A stretch of 16,842 bases of DNA from Magnetococcales bacterium (GTDB lineage: Bacteria > Pseudomonadota > Magnetococcia > Magnetococcales > Magnetaquicoccaceae): NCBI GenBank assembly GCA_015228895.1, contig JADGCR010000025.1, positions 1-16,842 of the forward strand, given 5' to 3'. Shown in pieces: positions 1 to 8,445 of the stretch (the stretch's first letter is position 1; the number at the start of each line of letters is the position of its first letter). The notes beneath the pieces were generated by a model, which worked only from the letters and a program-made list of their open reading frames with translations, did not search any database and was not told the origin of the DNA. Position numbers and translations under genes: made by a program.

Positions 1-543
1 TTCGTCCGTGAACGCGCGGATTTTCTCCGCCAGTCCATCGGGCAGGTCCCTGGCGACCCCCCCAGGCCGGAAATAGGCGGCATGGATGCGGGCCCCGGAG
101 ACCGCTTCGTACATGTCGATGATCCGTTCCCGCTCCCGGAAGGTATAGATGAACATGGTCATGGCACCCACGTCCAGACCATGGGCGCCCAGAAAGAGCA
201 GGTGATTGAGCATGCGGGTCAATTCCGAGAAGATCACCCGGATGTACTGCGCCCGCTCCGGCGCGGTGATCCCCATCAGCCGCTCCACGGCCAGAACCCA
301 GGAGTGCTCCTCGGCGATCATGGACATGTAGTCGAGGCGGTCGAAATAGGGGAGACCCTGGAGATAGGTTTTATGTTCCAGGAGTTTTTCCGTGCCCCGG
401 TGCAGGAAACCGATATGGGGATCGGCCCGTTCCACCACTTCGCCGTCCAGTTCCAGCAGCATGCGCAAGACCCCGTGGGCCGCGGGATGCTGAGGACCGA
501 AGTTGACCGTATAGTTGATGAATTCCGTCTCTTTCATTTTCAT
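1..543 (-). CDS. nuoD: NADH-quinone oxidoreductase subunit D (3' end outside window)
   Basis: This is the 49 kDa-type subunit of respiratory complex I. It sits in the peripheral arm and helps form the quinone-binding pocket with NuoB. Only the first 181 codons are present, and the frame is open to the left edge. The N-terminus reads [20 protein letters not shown], followed by [15 protein letters not shown] and [15 protein letters not shown], the family's N-terminal signatures; the HGVLR and HRGTEK segments line the quinone site in known structures. Further on, [14 protein letters not shown] matches another conserved NuoD block. Two in-frame ATGs (543 and 537) are possible starts, and neither has a strong Shine-Dalgarno. 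The gene follows nuoC by 19 bp in the nuoABCD order. It is a separate gene here, not a nuoCD fusion. The family call is firm; only the start is uncertain. Confidence 0.97.
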   Translation of the reverse strand, partial: MKMKETEFINYTVNFGPQHPAAHGVLRMLLELDGEVVERADPHIGFLHRGTEKLLEHKTYLQGLPYFDRLDYMSMIAEEHSWVLAVERLMGITAPERAQYIRVIFSELTRMLNHLLFLGAHGLDVGAMTMFIYTFRERERIIDMYEAVSGARIHAAYFRPGGVARDLPDGLAEKIRAFTDE

Positions 544-562
544 TGCCAACGATCAGAGGCCC

Positions 563-1114
563 CTAGAGAGCGCTGCGGTAAGGTTCGCGATCTTCCCTTT
601 CCAGAGAGACCGGTTCCCGGACCAGACGTTCGGAAGTTTCATCGTAGCGCACTTCATACCGGCCCACGACCGGGAAGTCCTTGCGCAGGGGATGCCCGTC
701 GAAATCGTACTCGTTCAACAGCCGCCGCAGGTCGGGATGACCGGCGAACAGGATGCCGAACAGGTCGTAAGCCTCCCTTTCGTACCAATCCGCGCAACTC
801 CAGATGGAGGTCACGGAGGGGAGAGGGATCCCTTCGCCGATGCCGGTCTTGACCCGCAAACGGTGATTCTTGTAGACCGACAGCAGTTGATACACCACCT
901 CGAAGGGGGGCTCCCGATCCGGGTAGTGGACCCCGGCCAGGTCGATCATCTGTTTGCAATCCAGATCCGGGTCATCCCGCAGACGGGTCATGGTCTCCAG
1001 GAGACGGGACGGCGGGACGTGCAGAATCAGGGCATCCGCAAGCCGTTCACTGGCCAGATCCGCAAAACGCTCCGCGATGATCGCTGCGAGTTTTTCCAAG
1101 GTCTCCGGGGTCAT
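563..1114 (-). CDS. nuoC: NADH-quinone oxidoreductase subunit C
   Basis: This is the 30 kDa-type subunit of complex I, a soluble peripheral-arm protein that docks against NuoD. The product is 183 residues, normal for a stand-alone NuoC. The central block [18 protein letters not shown], then [39 protein letters not shown] and the final [10 protein letters not shown] are the classic family signature. The frame stays open upstream, but that extension runs through nuoB in another frame and is compositionally foreign. The ATG at 1114 ([11 protein letters not shown]) is chosen because AGCAGG lies 8 bases upstream and the gene then starts 4 bp after the nuoB stop. It is translated within the nuoABCD operon. 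Confidence 0.96.
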   Translation of the reverse strand: MTPETLEKLAAIIAERFADLASERLADALILHVPPSRLLETMTRLRDDPDLDCKQMIDLAGVHYPDREPPFEVVYQLLSVYKNHRLRVKTGIGEGIPLPSVTSIWSCADWYEREAYDLFGILFAGHPDLRRLLNEYDFDGHPLRKDFPVVGRYEVRYDETSERLVREPVSLEREDREPYRSAL

Positions 1115-1118
1115 TGCT

Positions 1119-1667
1119 TTAACCTGCTCGCGTTCCGATAGGGCGAATGCCATTGGCACCCCAGCCCGAGGACATGGTGTGGGTGCGATGAATTTTTTTA
1201 TGCAACTGCAACATCCCGTACAGAAAGGCCTCCGCGGTCGGGGGGCAGCCGGGGATGTAGATATCCACCGGAACGATCCGGTCGCAGCCCCGCACCGTGG
1301 AGTAGCCATAGTGATAATAGCCCCCTCCATTGGCGCAGGAGCCCATGGAGACCACCCAGCGGGGTTCGGGCATCTGGTCGTAGAGCTTGCGCAGGGCCGG
1401 CGCCATTTTGTTGGTCAACGTGCCCGCCACGATCATGACATCCGATTGTCTGGGGCTGCCGCGGAAGACGATGCCAAAGCGGTCCAGGTCATAGCGGCTG
1501 GCCCCGGCCTGCATCATCTCCACCGCGCAGCAGGCCAGACCAAAGGTCATGGGCCACATGGAAGAGGTGCGCGCCCAATTGGCCAGCGTATCCGCGGAGG
1601 TGAGCAGAAAACCCCGCTCCCCCACTTCCTGGACCACGCCCTGGATGATGTTCTCGTTCAATCCCAT
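1119..1667 (-). CDS. nuoB: NADH-quinone oxidoreductase subunit B
   Basis: This is the PSST-type subunit of complex I, which carries the terminal iron-sulfur cluster N2 that hands electrons to ubiquinone. The product is 182 residues. The four N2 ligands are visible: the tandem pair C46-C47 in [12 protein letters not shown]111 in [12 protein letters not shown] and C141 in [12 protein letters not shown]. The stretch [20 protein letters not shown] is also diagnostic. The ATG at 1667 overlaps the end of nuoA by 10 bp, which suggests translational coupling. Nothing is truncated or unusual. The C-terminal tail after HKKIHRTH (about 22 residues) is variable in the family. Confidence 0.98.
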   Translation of the reverse strand: MGLNENIIQGVVQEVGERGFLLTSADTLANWARTSSMWPMTFGLACCAVEMMQAGASRYDLDRFGIVFRGSPRQSDVMIVAGTLTNKMAPALRKLYDQMPEPRWVVSMGSCANGGGYYHYGYSTVRGCDRIVPVDIYIPGCPPTAEAFLYGMLQLHKKIHRTHTMSSGWGANGIRPIGTRAG

Positions 1668-2014
1668 TCCAGCGCCCCTTTTTTCCAGACATAGGCATAT
1701 CCCGCCACGAGCACCAGCAGGAAAAGTATCATCTCCACAAAGCCGACCATGCCGATCTGCTTGAAGGCCACCGCCCAGGGAAACAGAAACGCGGCTTCGA
1801 TATCAAACACCACGAACAGAATGGCGAGAAGATAGAAACGGACATCGAACGGGACGCGCACCGGGGTCAACGGGGCGAAACCGCACTCGTACTGCTCGCT
1901 TTTTTTCGGATAGGGTTTCCGGGGACCCAGGACAAAGGAGAGTACCTGCATGGCCACGGCCATACCCGCTGCCATTCCCAGAAAGATCAGGATCGGAAAA
2001 TAGTTCTCAAGCAT
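1658..2014 (-). CDS. nuoA: NADH-quinone oxidoreductase subunit A
   Basis: This is the small membrane subunit of complex I (ND3 homologue). The product is 118 residues with three predicted transmembrane helices: about residues 6-27, 62-81 and 88-107. The loop between helices 1 and 2 contains [20 protein letters not shown], with the conserved Cys of the ND3 loop next to the quinone tunnel. It is followed by [22 protein letters not shown], the strongest family signature. The ATG at 2014 is preferred over an in-frame GTG at 2023 because GGAG lies 8 bases upstream of it. It is the first gene of the nuo run on this strand. About 190 bp separate it from the preceding signalling gene, so the nuo promoter probably lies in that gap. 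Confidence 0.97.
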   Translation of the reverse strand: MLENYFPILIFLGMAAGMAVAMQVLSFVLGPRKPYPKKSEQYECGFAPLTPVRVPFDVRFYLLAILFVVFDIEAAFLFPWAVAFKQIGMVGFVEMILFLLVLVAGYAYVWKKGALEWD

Positions 2015-2149
2015 GCAACCCACTCCATGGTTTCCGCAGAGGTTTTGTCGCCTTTTTTTGCTCGCGGCCTTATTGAACTGGTCAAATTACTACCACTTCC
2101 ATGGCAGCCCGGTCAAGCCATGATGATGCATGCCTGGCAAAAAAAATGG

Positions 2150-2165
2150 TATATAAATTTATATA
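2150..2165. repeat. 16-bp perfect AT palindrome upstream of nuoA
   Basis: The sequence TATATAAATTTATATA is its own reverse complement and contains no G or C, in a region that is otherwise GC-rich. It overlaps the likely -10 region of the nuo promoter. On the minus strand it is followed, after three bases (CCA), by a run of eight T (plus-strand A at 2139-2146). It could be an operator, a DNA-melting element or a weak terminator of the upstream operon. The sequence alone does not decide. Confidence 0.5.
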
Positions 2166-2189
2166 TACATCAAATATCTGTAATTACAA
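2161..2189 (-). promoter_or_regulatory. Possible sigma-70-type promoter for the nuo operon
   Basis: On the minus strand TTGTAA (2189-2184) is followed after 16 bases by TATATA (2167-2162); an 18-base spacing also gives TATATA. It lies in the only AT-rich stretch between the GGEEF gene and nuoA, about 150 bp upstream of the nuoA start. The TATA repeats make the exact -10 ambiguous. This is inferred from consensus only. Confidence 0.35.
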
Positions 2190-2201
2190 GCGTATTGCAC
2201 A

Positions 2202-3227
2202 CTACGGGCCGGACCCCGTGGCCCATCTCTGCCCGGTCGCATCCACGGACGCCACCGGATGGCAGACCAGACGGTTCCGGCCCCGGGCCTTGGCCTGGTA
2301 CAGCCGTTCATCCGCGCACCGGATCAAGTGCGGGGGCGCGAGGTCGGGGGAGGGGATCAGGGTCATGCCTCCCAGGCTGATGGTGACCTGCCGGGACACC
2401 CCGGAGAATTCGTGTGGCAAACCAAGGGCGTGGACCCGGTCGCGCAGTTTGTTCCCCACCACCCACACCCCTTCCGCATCGGTTCCGGGCAGCAGGCAGA
2501 CGAACTCCTCTCCCCCGTAGCGGGCCACCAGATCGATGGAGCGGGTCATGACGCCGGCCAGGGCCTGGGCCACCTGTTTCAGGCATTCGTCCCCCGCGGC
2601 GTGGCCGTAATGATCGTTGTAGGGCTTGAAGAAATCGATATCCATCAGGATCAGCGACAGGGCGGTTTGATCCCGCGAGGCCCGCTGCCACTCCTGCTGC
2701 AAACAGGCGTCGAAGTGGCGCCGGTTGGGAATGCCCGTCAAACCGTCCAGCAGGGCCTGGTTTTGCAGGACCGCGTTCAACTGCCGCAACTGCTCGTTCT
2801 TTTCCATCAACTCCTCGTTGAGGGTCCGTTGTCGCCACAGGCTGCGTTTCAGTGCCAGATGCGTCTTGATGCGCGCCTGCACAATCGGCGGGGAGATGGG
2901 CTTGGTGATGTAATCCACGGCGCCCAGGGCCAGCCCTCTGGTTTCGTCCCCCACCTCACCCATGGCGGTGACGAAGATGACCGGCACCCCCTCCGTGACC
3001 GGATTTTCCCGCAACCGCTCCAGCACCTGATAGCCATCCATGCCGGGCATCATGATGTCCAGCAGAATCAGATCGGGAGGCGCAGTGACGGAGAGGACCC
3101 GTTGCAGGGCCTGTTCCCCGTTCCTGGCCAGCAGCAGATCGTAATCCGGCTCCAGCAGATCCTTCAGCACATTGAGATTGAAACGCTCGTCATCGACCAG
3201 CATCAGGGTTTCTCTCGTGGTTTCCAT
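2202..3227 (-). CDS. Response regulator with GGEEF diguanylate cyclase output (PleD/WspR-like)
   Basis: This is a two-domain cytoplasmic response regulator predicted to make cyclic-di-GMP when phosphorylated. Residues 8-123 form a REC domain: the acidic pair D12-D13 (LVDDE), phospho-acceptor D57 (LILLDIMMPGMDG), T88 and K109 (YITKP). A short helical linker (about 128-156) leads to a GGDEF domain from about 157 to 320, with DGLTGIPNRR, LMDIDFFKPYND, and the active-site motif GGEEF at 238-242. The sequence RSID at 229-232 sits exactly five residues before GGEEF, the position of the RxxD inhibitory site, so product feedback is expected. The start is the ATG at 3227, which shares one base with the kinase stop (TGATG). 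An in-frame GTG three bases earlier is less likely. It is the last gene of the FIST-kinase operon and the probable partner of that kinase. Confidence 0.93.
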   Translation of the reverse strand: METTRETLMLVDDERFNLNVLKDLLEPDYDLLLARNGEQALQRVLSVTAPPDLILLDIMMPGMDGYQVLERLRENPVTEGVPVIFVTAMGEVGDETRGLALGAVDYITKPISPPIVQARIKTHLALKRSLWRQRTLNEELMEKNEQLRQLNAVLQNQALLDGLTGIPNRRHFDACLQQEWQRASRDQTALSLILMDIDFFKPYNDHYGHAAGDECLKQVAQALAGVMTRSIDLVARYGGEEFVCLLPGTDAEGVWVVGNKLRDRVHALGLPHEFSGVSRQVTISLGGMTLIPSPDLAPPHLIRCADERLYQAKARGRNRLVCHPVASVDATGQRWATGSGP

Positions 3228-6200
3228 CACGGCACTCTCTCGGATTGAAGCGGAATGTTGAGACGGGTCGCCAGTGCGGCCAGACCTGTCAACGCCTTGT
3301 CAAACTCGTACTCCTCGACCTGCGCCTCCATGTCGTCCAGGGCCGTCCTGGCAGACGTTCCCAGCAGGGCGCGCAACGCCATCAGCTTCGCGGCGCTTCT
3401 GGAGTGACCGGACTGCAACAGCCCGGCCAGTTCCTGAAAGAGCGGCGTCGTCCGGGCCGGGTCCACTGCCCCCTGCGCCCCCTCCGTCTCCCTGTCGTCC
3501 CGTTGGACATCCCGCCCGCGCAGCGCCGGGGTCAACTCCTCCGTCAGCCGGTTCCATTGGGATGCCAACTCCGCCACCAGAGGCCCACAGGCTGCCACCG
3601 ACTCCGACAGCAGCGCGTTTTCGAGCTCCTGGACGGCCTTCCCCAACCCTTTGGCCCCCAACGACCCCGCCACCCCCTTGAGGGTATGCGCCATTCGACG
3701 CACGGCCCGGACCTCCCCCGCGTCCAGCATGACGCGCACCCGACGGCCCACATCCCGGTAATCCCGCAGCAAGTCCGACAGGAGTTTCCGGAGCAAGGCG
3801 GGTTTGCCACCCACATGACGCAGGCCGGTCGCCACGTCGATGGTACGCAGACCCTCCAGCGACCCATTCTCCCAGGGGCGCGACGGGGGACGCGGGGATT
3901 GGGGGCCCGCGCTCCTCTGTCCGGCGGCGACCCAGGTGACCAGGGCATCGAACAGCCGGTCGGGATCGATGGGCTTGGCGATATGATCATTCATGCCCGC
4001 GGCCAGACACTTCTCCCGATCCCCCGCCATGGCGTGGGAGGTCATCGCCAGGATGGGCAGCGTCTCGAATTTCGGGTCCGAGCGCAACGTGCGCGCCAGC
4101 TCGTAGCCATCCATTTCCGGCATCTGGATATCCGTCAACAGCAGATCGAAAGGCGTGGCGCCAACCACTCCCAACGCCTCCCTGCCGTTGTTGGCGATGG
4201 TCACGAACAGTCCGTTGGCCTCCAGGAGTTCCATGGCCACCTGCTGATTGATGCGGTTGTCCTCGACCACCAGGACATGCGCCCCCAGAATCCCCTGTAT
4301 GGCATCCCGATCCCGCGCCCTCGGCTGCATCCGGACCCGCCCCGACCCCTCCTCCTGGCGAAATCCCACGCACGATTCGGCGGTGCGGGAGCAACAACCG
4401 AACCAGGCGGTGAAATGGAACAGACTCCCCTGACCCGGCACGCTCTCCACACCGACCTCCCCCCCCATCAGCGCCACCAGCCGTCTGCTGATGGACAATC
4501 CCAGGCCCGTGCCACCATATTTCCGCGTGGTGGAAGCGTCCGCCTGGATGAATGCCTGAAACAGCCGGTCCAACTGCTCCCCGCTCATGCCGATGCCCGT
4601 GTCCTGGACCGTGAAGCGGAGCTGGATGCGGTGCGCCTCTTCGGAGAGCCGTTCCACGCCGATGGCCACATGACCCTGGTGGGTGAACTTGATCGCGTTG
4701 TTGCCGAGATTGATCAGCACCTGGCCCAGACGCAACGGATCCCCGACCAGCACGTTCGGCACATTGTCCGGACACAGGAAACGCAGTGGCAACCCTTTCT
4801 CCCCGGCCTTGACCCCAATCGTGCCCACCAGATGGTCCAGCACCTCATCCAGCCGGAACTCCACCTGTTCCATGGTCAACTTGTCGGCTTCGATCTTGGA
4901 GAAATCCAGGATGTCGTTCATGATGCCCAGCAGATTGCGGGCGGAGAATTGAATCTTGCTCAAATAGTCCCGCTGTTTGTCCGTCAGTCCGGTCTGCAAC
5001 GCCAGGTGGGTCATCCCCACGATGGCGTTCATCGGGGTGCGGATTTCGTGGCTCATGTTGGCCAGGAAATCCCCTTTCAGACGGTTGGCCTGATCCGCCA
5101 GCTCCCTGGCGTCCACCAGGGCCTGTTCCACCGCCTTGCGGGCGGTCAGATCGGTCAGGATTCCGACGAACATGCGCGCCCCGTCCACCCCGATCTCGCT
5201 GACCGCCAGATTCAGGGGAAAGGTGCTCCCATCCCGCCGGCGCCCCTCCACCTCGCGACCGACCCCGATGATCGTCCGTTGGCCACTCTCCAGGTAGCGC
5301 CGCAGATAACCGTCATGGGCCCCCTGATGGGGAGGAGGCATGAGCAGGTTGACATTCCGGCCGATGACCTCGGCGGCGGCATAGCCAAACAACCCCTCGG
5401 CCGCCGGATTGAAGGAGATCACCTCGCCGGAGGCGTGGATGGTGACAATGCCGTTGACCGCCGTTTCCACGATGGCGCGGATGGTGGACTCACTGCGCCG
5501 CAACCGGTCCTCCGCCTGCTTGCGGGTGGTGATGTCGGAAAGGATGCCCACGAACATGCGCGCCCCACCCACCACCATTTCGCTCACCATCAACTCCACG
5601 GGCACGGTGGTGCCGTCCGCCCGCGCCCCTTCCAGTTCCGTGGCCACGCCGATGATCGGGCTGACCCCGCTTTTCAGGCAGTTCGACAAACCCAGGTCGT
5701 GGGCCGCGTGATAACGGAGCGGCATGAGACATTTGACGTTCTTGCCGATGATCTCCCCGGCGGGGTGGCCGAACAGCGCCTCGGCCGCCGGATTGAAGGA
5801 GCGTATGGCTCCCGTGGCGTCCATGGTGACGATGGCGTTGGCCGCCTTCTCGATGATGGCGCGCTTCATCTGGGACAGGGTCTCTTCCAGATCCTTTTGC
5901 GTCTGTTCCCGCTGTCGCACCATCCGGGACATCAAGTGGGTCAGGGACTCCAGTTCCCTGTAATCCTCCCCCAGCAGTGGTTCTCCCACCGCCAGCAGCA
6001 ACCGGTTGGCGGTCTCCTTGAGCGAGGCCAGCACCTTGGCCTGGGAGAGCAGCTCCTGCTGCAACCGGACGTTGACCTGATTCAGCTCCTCCGAGGAGAG
6101 ATGCAGGCTCCGGTCACACAGCGCCAGATCCCGCTCATAACGTTCGTAGACCGTGCTGACGGTGCGCAGGAAGGTCTCCAGCGCCCCCGCGTCCAGCCCC

Positions 6201-6295
6201 CCCGACGCGCTCCGTTGCGCCAGCAGGGTGGCCGGGTCGCCGCCCCCTTCCAGACCGAACGCCTTTTGAATCTGCCGCCGCAAGAGACGATGCAT
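3227..6295 (-). CDS. Hybrid histidine kinase with two FixL-like PAS domains, REC and Hpt
   Basis: This is a 1022-residue multidomain sensor kinase with no predicted membrane segment, so probably cytoplasmic. The order is: helical N-terminus (1-145); PAS1 (about 146-258); PAS2 (about 270-385); HisKA with phospho-accepting H416 ([14 protein letters not shown]); HATPase with N-box ([12 protein letters not shown]), DTGIGM (565-570) and GGTGLGLSI (594-602); REC (about 672-790) with D679, D722 and K774; and Hpt (about 812-920) with H870 in [12 protein letters not shown] further helical C-terminus (940-1022) has no recognised family. Both PAS domains resemble the haem PAS of FixL. Aligned by eye, H199 and H327 match its proximal haem histidine, and R333 and R347 in PAS2 match its R206 and R220, while PAS1 has N205 and T219 at those sites. 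The start is one base after the FIST stop (TGA-C-ATG) and its stop overlaps the GGEEF gene. The kinase architecture is certain; haem binding is inference. Confidence 0.96.
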   Translation of the reverse strand: MHRLLRRQIQKAFGLEGGGDPATLLAQRSASGGLDAGALETFLRTVSTVYERYERDLALCDRSLHLSSEELNQVNVRLQQELLSQAKVLASLKETANRLLLAVGEPLLGEDYRELESLTHLMSRMVRQREQTQKDLEETLSQMKRAIIEKAANAIVTMDATGAIRSFNPAAEALFGHPAGEIIGKNVKCLMPLRYHAAHDLGLSNCLKSGVSPIIGVATELEGARADGTTVPVELMVSEMVVGGARMFVGILSDITTRKQAEDRLRRSESTIRAIVETAVNGIVTIHASGEVISFNPAAEGLFGYAAAEVIGRNVNLLMPPPHQGAHDGYLRRYLESGQRTIIGVGREVEGRRRDGSTFPLNLAVSEIGVDGARMFVGILTDLTARKAVEQALVDARELADQANRLKGDFLANMSHEIRTPMNAIVGMTHLALQTGLTDKQRDYLSKIQFSARNLLGIMNDILDFSKIEADKLTMEQVEFRLDEVLDHLVGTIGVKAGEKGLPLRFLCPDNVPNVLVGDPLRLGQVLINLGNNAIKFTHQGHVAIGVERLSEEAHRIQLRFTVQDTGIGMSGEQLDRLFQAFIQADASTTRKYGGTGLGLSISRRLVALMGGEVGVESVPGQGSLFHFTAWFGCCSRTAESCVGFRQEEGSGRVRMQPRARDRDAIQGILGAHVLVVEDNRINQQVAMELLEANGLFVTIANNGREALGVVGATPFDLLLTDIQMPEMDGYELARTLRSDPKFETLPILAMTSHAMAGDREKCLAAGMNDHIAKPIDPDRLFDALVTWVAAGQRSAGPQSPRPPSRPWENGSLEGLRTIDVATGLRHVGGKPALLRKLLSDLLRDYRDVGRRVRVMLDAGEVRAVRRMAHTLKGVAGSLGAKGLGKAVQELENALLSESVAACGPLVAELASQWNRLTEELTPALRGRDVQRDDRETEGAQGAVDPARTTPLFQELAGLLQSGHSRSAAKLMALRALLGTSARTALDDMEAQVEEYEFDKALTGLAALATRLNIPLQSERVP

Positions 6296-6296
6296 G

Positions 6297-7448
6297 TCAC
6301 GGGGTCTCGGTGATCAGGGCGATCGTCATGGTCTGATTGTGCAACCCGCAAACGCTGGAGGCACCTTGCAGTCCGATTTCACCATGGGCGTAGAATCCGG
6401 CGACCGTGTGCTGCCGTCCCAGTTTGTCCCGCACCACATCCAGCTCGTCTTCGATCTGATCCCCCATGATCAGCTTGCGACCCACGCAACTGATCAACAG
6501 GCCCAATCCCGGTCCGGTCTCCCCGCGGGTCGAGGCGGACAGGGCGCACTCCGCCGCCTCTTCCGCCCCACCGATCAGTTTGGATGTGGTCACATGCATG
6601 AGGCGGAAATAACCCGTCGGATCGATATCCCCCCCCAGGATCAACCCGCCCCGTTCTCTGTCCACGTTGAGCACCGTGCGCACCAGACCGGAGGTGGCAT
6701 GGTGGGAGGGACACATTTCGAACGGGAAGCGCAACCCGGACTCCGGCAACTCCCTGGCGTACTCCCCCAGATAGCGGTTGTAGAGTTCCAGGGCCGACTC
6801 CCCGTCGAGTTCCAGCAACAGATTGCCCTCGTGGCGCGTCACCTTGCGCATGGGACCAAACGGCACCCATCCCCCCTGGGAACATTGACGGATGTCCAGG
6901 TGGGAGCCATAGAGACCCACCCCCACCACCCGTGTGGCGGATACCCCCTGAGGGGAAAGCGTCAACGTTTGCTGACGATCCCCGATATCCCCGGACAAAC
7001 CCCCGACGATGGCCTGTTTTTCCCCCAGAACATGGGTCAGACCGGCAATCAGCGCGCTGCCGTCCACCCCCATTCCGGGAGCGAACAGCAGCACGGTGCG
7101 CAGCTCCTCTGCGGGCAACGCCCTGGCCACCGCCACGCCGCTCTGCCATGACATCTCCGGGGTGGCGACTTCGGCGGTGGCGACCCGAACCCCGCCCCGG
7201 TCGAACCGCACCGCGGTGACCACGCAGGAGTCATCCAACACCCCCTGGTCGGAAAGGGTTCCGGCGGTGGAAACCCCCACGCAATGCGCCCCGGGAAAGG
7301 CGGCCAGCAATCCGGAGACCACAGCGGGCTGAAAAAAATATCGCTTGTATGCGAATACAAACACAAGTGAGGGGGAAATGTGTTGCAGCGGCGGCAGAAG
7401 CGAGGCGTCAAACGCACCTTGTTTGAAGGTCACTTGTTTGATTTTCAT
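6297..7448 (-). CDS. FIST N/C-domain protein, putative ligand sensor
   Basis: FIST proteins are predicted small-ligand sensors often encoded beside signalling proteins; their ligands are mostly unknown. This product is 383 residues with an N-terminal FIST domain (about 25-215, with [10 protein letters not shown] at 58-67 and [18 protein letters not shown]) and a C-terminal FIST_C domain (about 220-365, ending in GFYAHGEIG and [11 protein letters not shown]). It has no signal peptide or membrane helix, so it should act in the cytoplasm. The start at 7448 ([10 protein letters not shown]) is chosen because GGTGAT lies 7 bases upstream. In-frame alternatives at 7457 and 7493 exist, and the choice is uncertain. 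It is the first gene of a three-gene operon, one base before the hybrid kinase, so it probably feeds a signal to that kinase. The family call is solid; the ligand is unknown. Confidence 0.88.
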   Translation of the reverse strand: MKIKQVTFKQGAFDASLLPPLQHISPSLVFVFAYKRYFFQPAVVSGLLAAFPGAHCVGVSTAGTLSDQGVLDDSCVVTAVRFDRGGVRVATAEVATPEMSWQSGVAVARALPAEELRTVLLFAPGMGVDGSALIAGLTHVLGEKQAIVGGLSGDIGDRQQTLTLSPQGVSATRVVGVGLYGSHLDIRQCSQGGWVPFGPMRKVTRHEGNLLLELDGESALELYNRYLGEYARELPESGLRFPFEMCPSHHATSGLVRTVLNVDRERGGLILGGDIDPTGYFRLMHVTTSKLIGGAEEAAECALSASTRGETGPGLGLLISCVGRKLIMGDQIEDELDVVRDKLGRQHTVAGFYAHGEIGLQGASSVCGLHNQTMTIALITETP

Positions 7449-7706
7449 CCGTTTCATCACCCCGTACGGTTTGTCGGACTGTGAATTTCTCATCAGCGAT
7501 CACTCGATGATTTTTTTTCTCTACAATCCGTTTCAGGGTAACAAACCCGATGGCAATACTCCAGGCATTTCGACGCGCGTTTTCATGCTCCTTGAAAATT
7601 GTCCCGCCCTCATTCAGGATATATGGCGTCACGGCTGCGAGGCGGACACCTCCATGGATTCCACCCGGGCATCCGCACAACCCACACCACAGGAAAACGC
7701 TCCTCC
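7449..7706. other. Divergent intergenic region between the FIST operon and bluB
   Basis: This stretch of about 258 bp must hold promoters in both directions. It contains an imperfect hairpin next to a T8 run (7492-7518). No convincing -35/-10 pair was found on either strand, and no cobalamin riboswitch core was recognised before bluB. A plus-strand frame stays open upstream of bluB but shows no coding character. Confidence 0.5.
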
Positions 7707-8381
7707 ATGAAGATCCATCCGTGTTTCACCCAGGCAGATCGGGAAGTGGTGCATCAGGTCATGCACGCCCGACGGGACATGCGCCATTTCCTTGCTGGCG
7801 GGACGGTCCCGCCCGCCACCCTGGAACGCATTCTGCAGGCCGGGCATATGGCCCCCTCGGTGGGACTGATGCAACCCTGGCGCTTCATCCGCGTCCTCGA
7901 CCCCGGAACGCGCCGCCAGTTGGGAGAGGAGGCGGAGCGGGTGCGCATGCGCACCGCCGAACGCATGGGAACGCGCAAGGAGATGTTTCTGCGGCTCAAG
8001 GTGGAGGGAATCAACGAGTGCGCGGAGCTGCTGGTATTGGTGCTGGCCCCGGATGACGGCACGCTGGTGGGCCGCTTCACCATGGAACGGGAGATGGCCA
8101 TCGCTTCCTGCGCCTGCGCCATCCAGAACATGTGGCTGGCGGCCAGGGTGGAAAATCTGGGTTTGGGGTGGGTCTCCTTCTTCGACCCCGAAATCGTGGG
8201 GGATCTCCTCGGTTGCCCCGCCGGCGCCCAACCCCTGGCCATTCTCTGTCTGGGTCCGGTGCAGGCGTTCCCCCCGGCCCCGCTCCTGAGCCTGTCGGGG
8301 TGGCGTCAGGGCAAGCCCCTGGAAGCCATCAGTTACATCGACCGGTATGGCGCGGAACCGGAACCTCCCGTCCTGTGTTGA
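7707..8381 (+). CDS. bluB: 5,6-dimethylbenzimidazole synthase (BluB)
   Basis: BluB is a flavin-destructase of the nitroreductase fold. It uses reduced FMN and O2 to make 5,6-dimethylbenzimidazole, the lower ligand of cobalamin. The product is 224 residues, the usual family length. Diagnostic blocks are RRDMRHF near the N-terminus, APSVGLMQPWRF, FTMEREMAIASCACAIQNMW and LGLGWVSFFDP. The glycine-leucine-methionine-glutamine-proline-tryptophan segment separates BluB from ordinary nitroreductases. The start is the ATG at 7707 (MKIHPCFTQAD). The frame extends further upstream, but that stretch has no family similarity; AGGAAAA lies about 10-15 bases before the ATG. No other cobalamin gene is nearby, so it stands alone here. 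It runs convergently towards dapF. Confidence 0.92.
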   Translation: MKIHPCFTQADREVVHQVMHARRDMRHFLAGGTVPPATLERILQAGHMAPSVGLMQPWRFIRVLDPGTRRQLGEEAERVRMRTAERMGTRKEMFLRLKVEGINECAELLVLVLAPDDGTLVGRFTMEREMAIASCACAIQNMWLAARVENLGLGWVSFFDPEIVGDLLGCPAGAQPLAILCLGPVQAFPPAPLLSLSGWRQGKPLEAISYIDRYGAEPEPPVLC

Positions 8382-8404
8382 CCGGGACAGCTCGGCCCGG
8401 GACG

Positions 8405-8426
8405 GGGAGTCCGGAGAGGGACTCCC
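8405..8426. terminator. Possible shared hairpin between convergent bluB and dapF
   Basis: GGGAGTCC (8405-8412) and GGACTCCC (8419-8426) form an 8-bp GC-rich stem with a 6-base loop, in the 64-bp gap between two converging genes. There is no T-run on either side, so it may be a rho-independent-like pause or simply a 3'-end stabiliser for both messages. Confidence 0.35.
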
Positions 8427-8445
8427 CCCTGAGTTCCCCGCCTGG

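Noticed and set aside
3245..6313. A plus-strand open frame as long as the hybrid kinase, opposite it
   Set aside because: It mirrors the kinase gene and has a Gln/His/Pro/Arg-rich composition with no recognisable domain. GC-rich codon choice in the kinase removes stops from the antisense frame. The kinase has complete catalytic motifs.
7492..7518. Hairpin ATCAGCGA/TCGATGAT followed by T8, resembling a terminator on the plus strand
   Set aside because: The stem has a mismatch and low stability, and no plus-strand gene lies upstream for it to terminate. It may be chance in a divergent promoter region.
7449..7706. Cobalamin riboswitch upstream of bluB
   Set aside because: No B12-box-like conserved core or extended paired structure was recognised by eye; a covariance-model search would be needed to exclude it fully.
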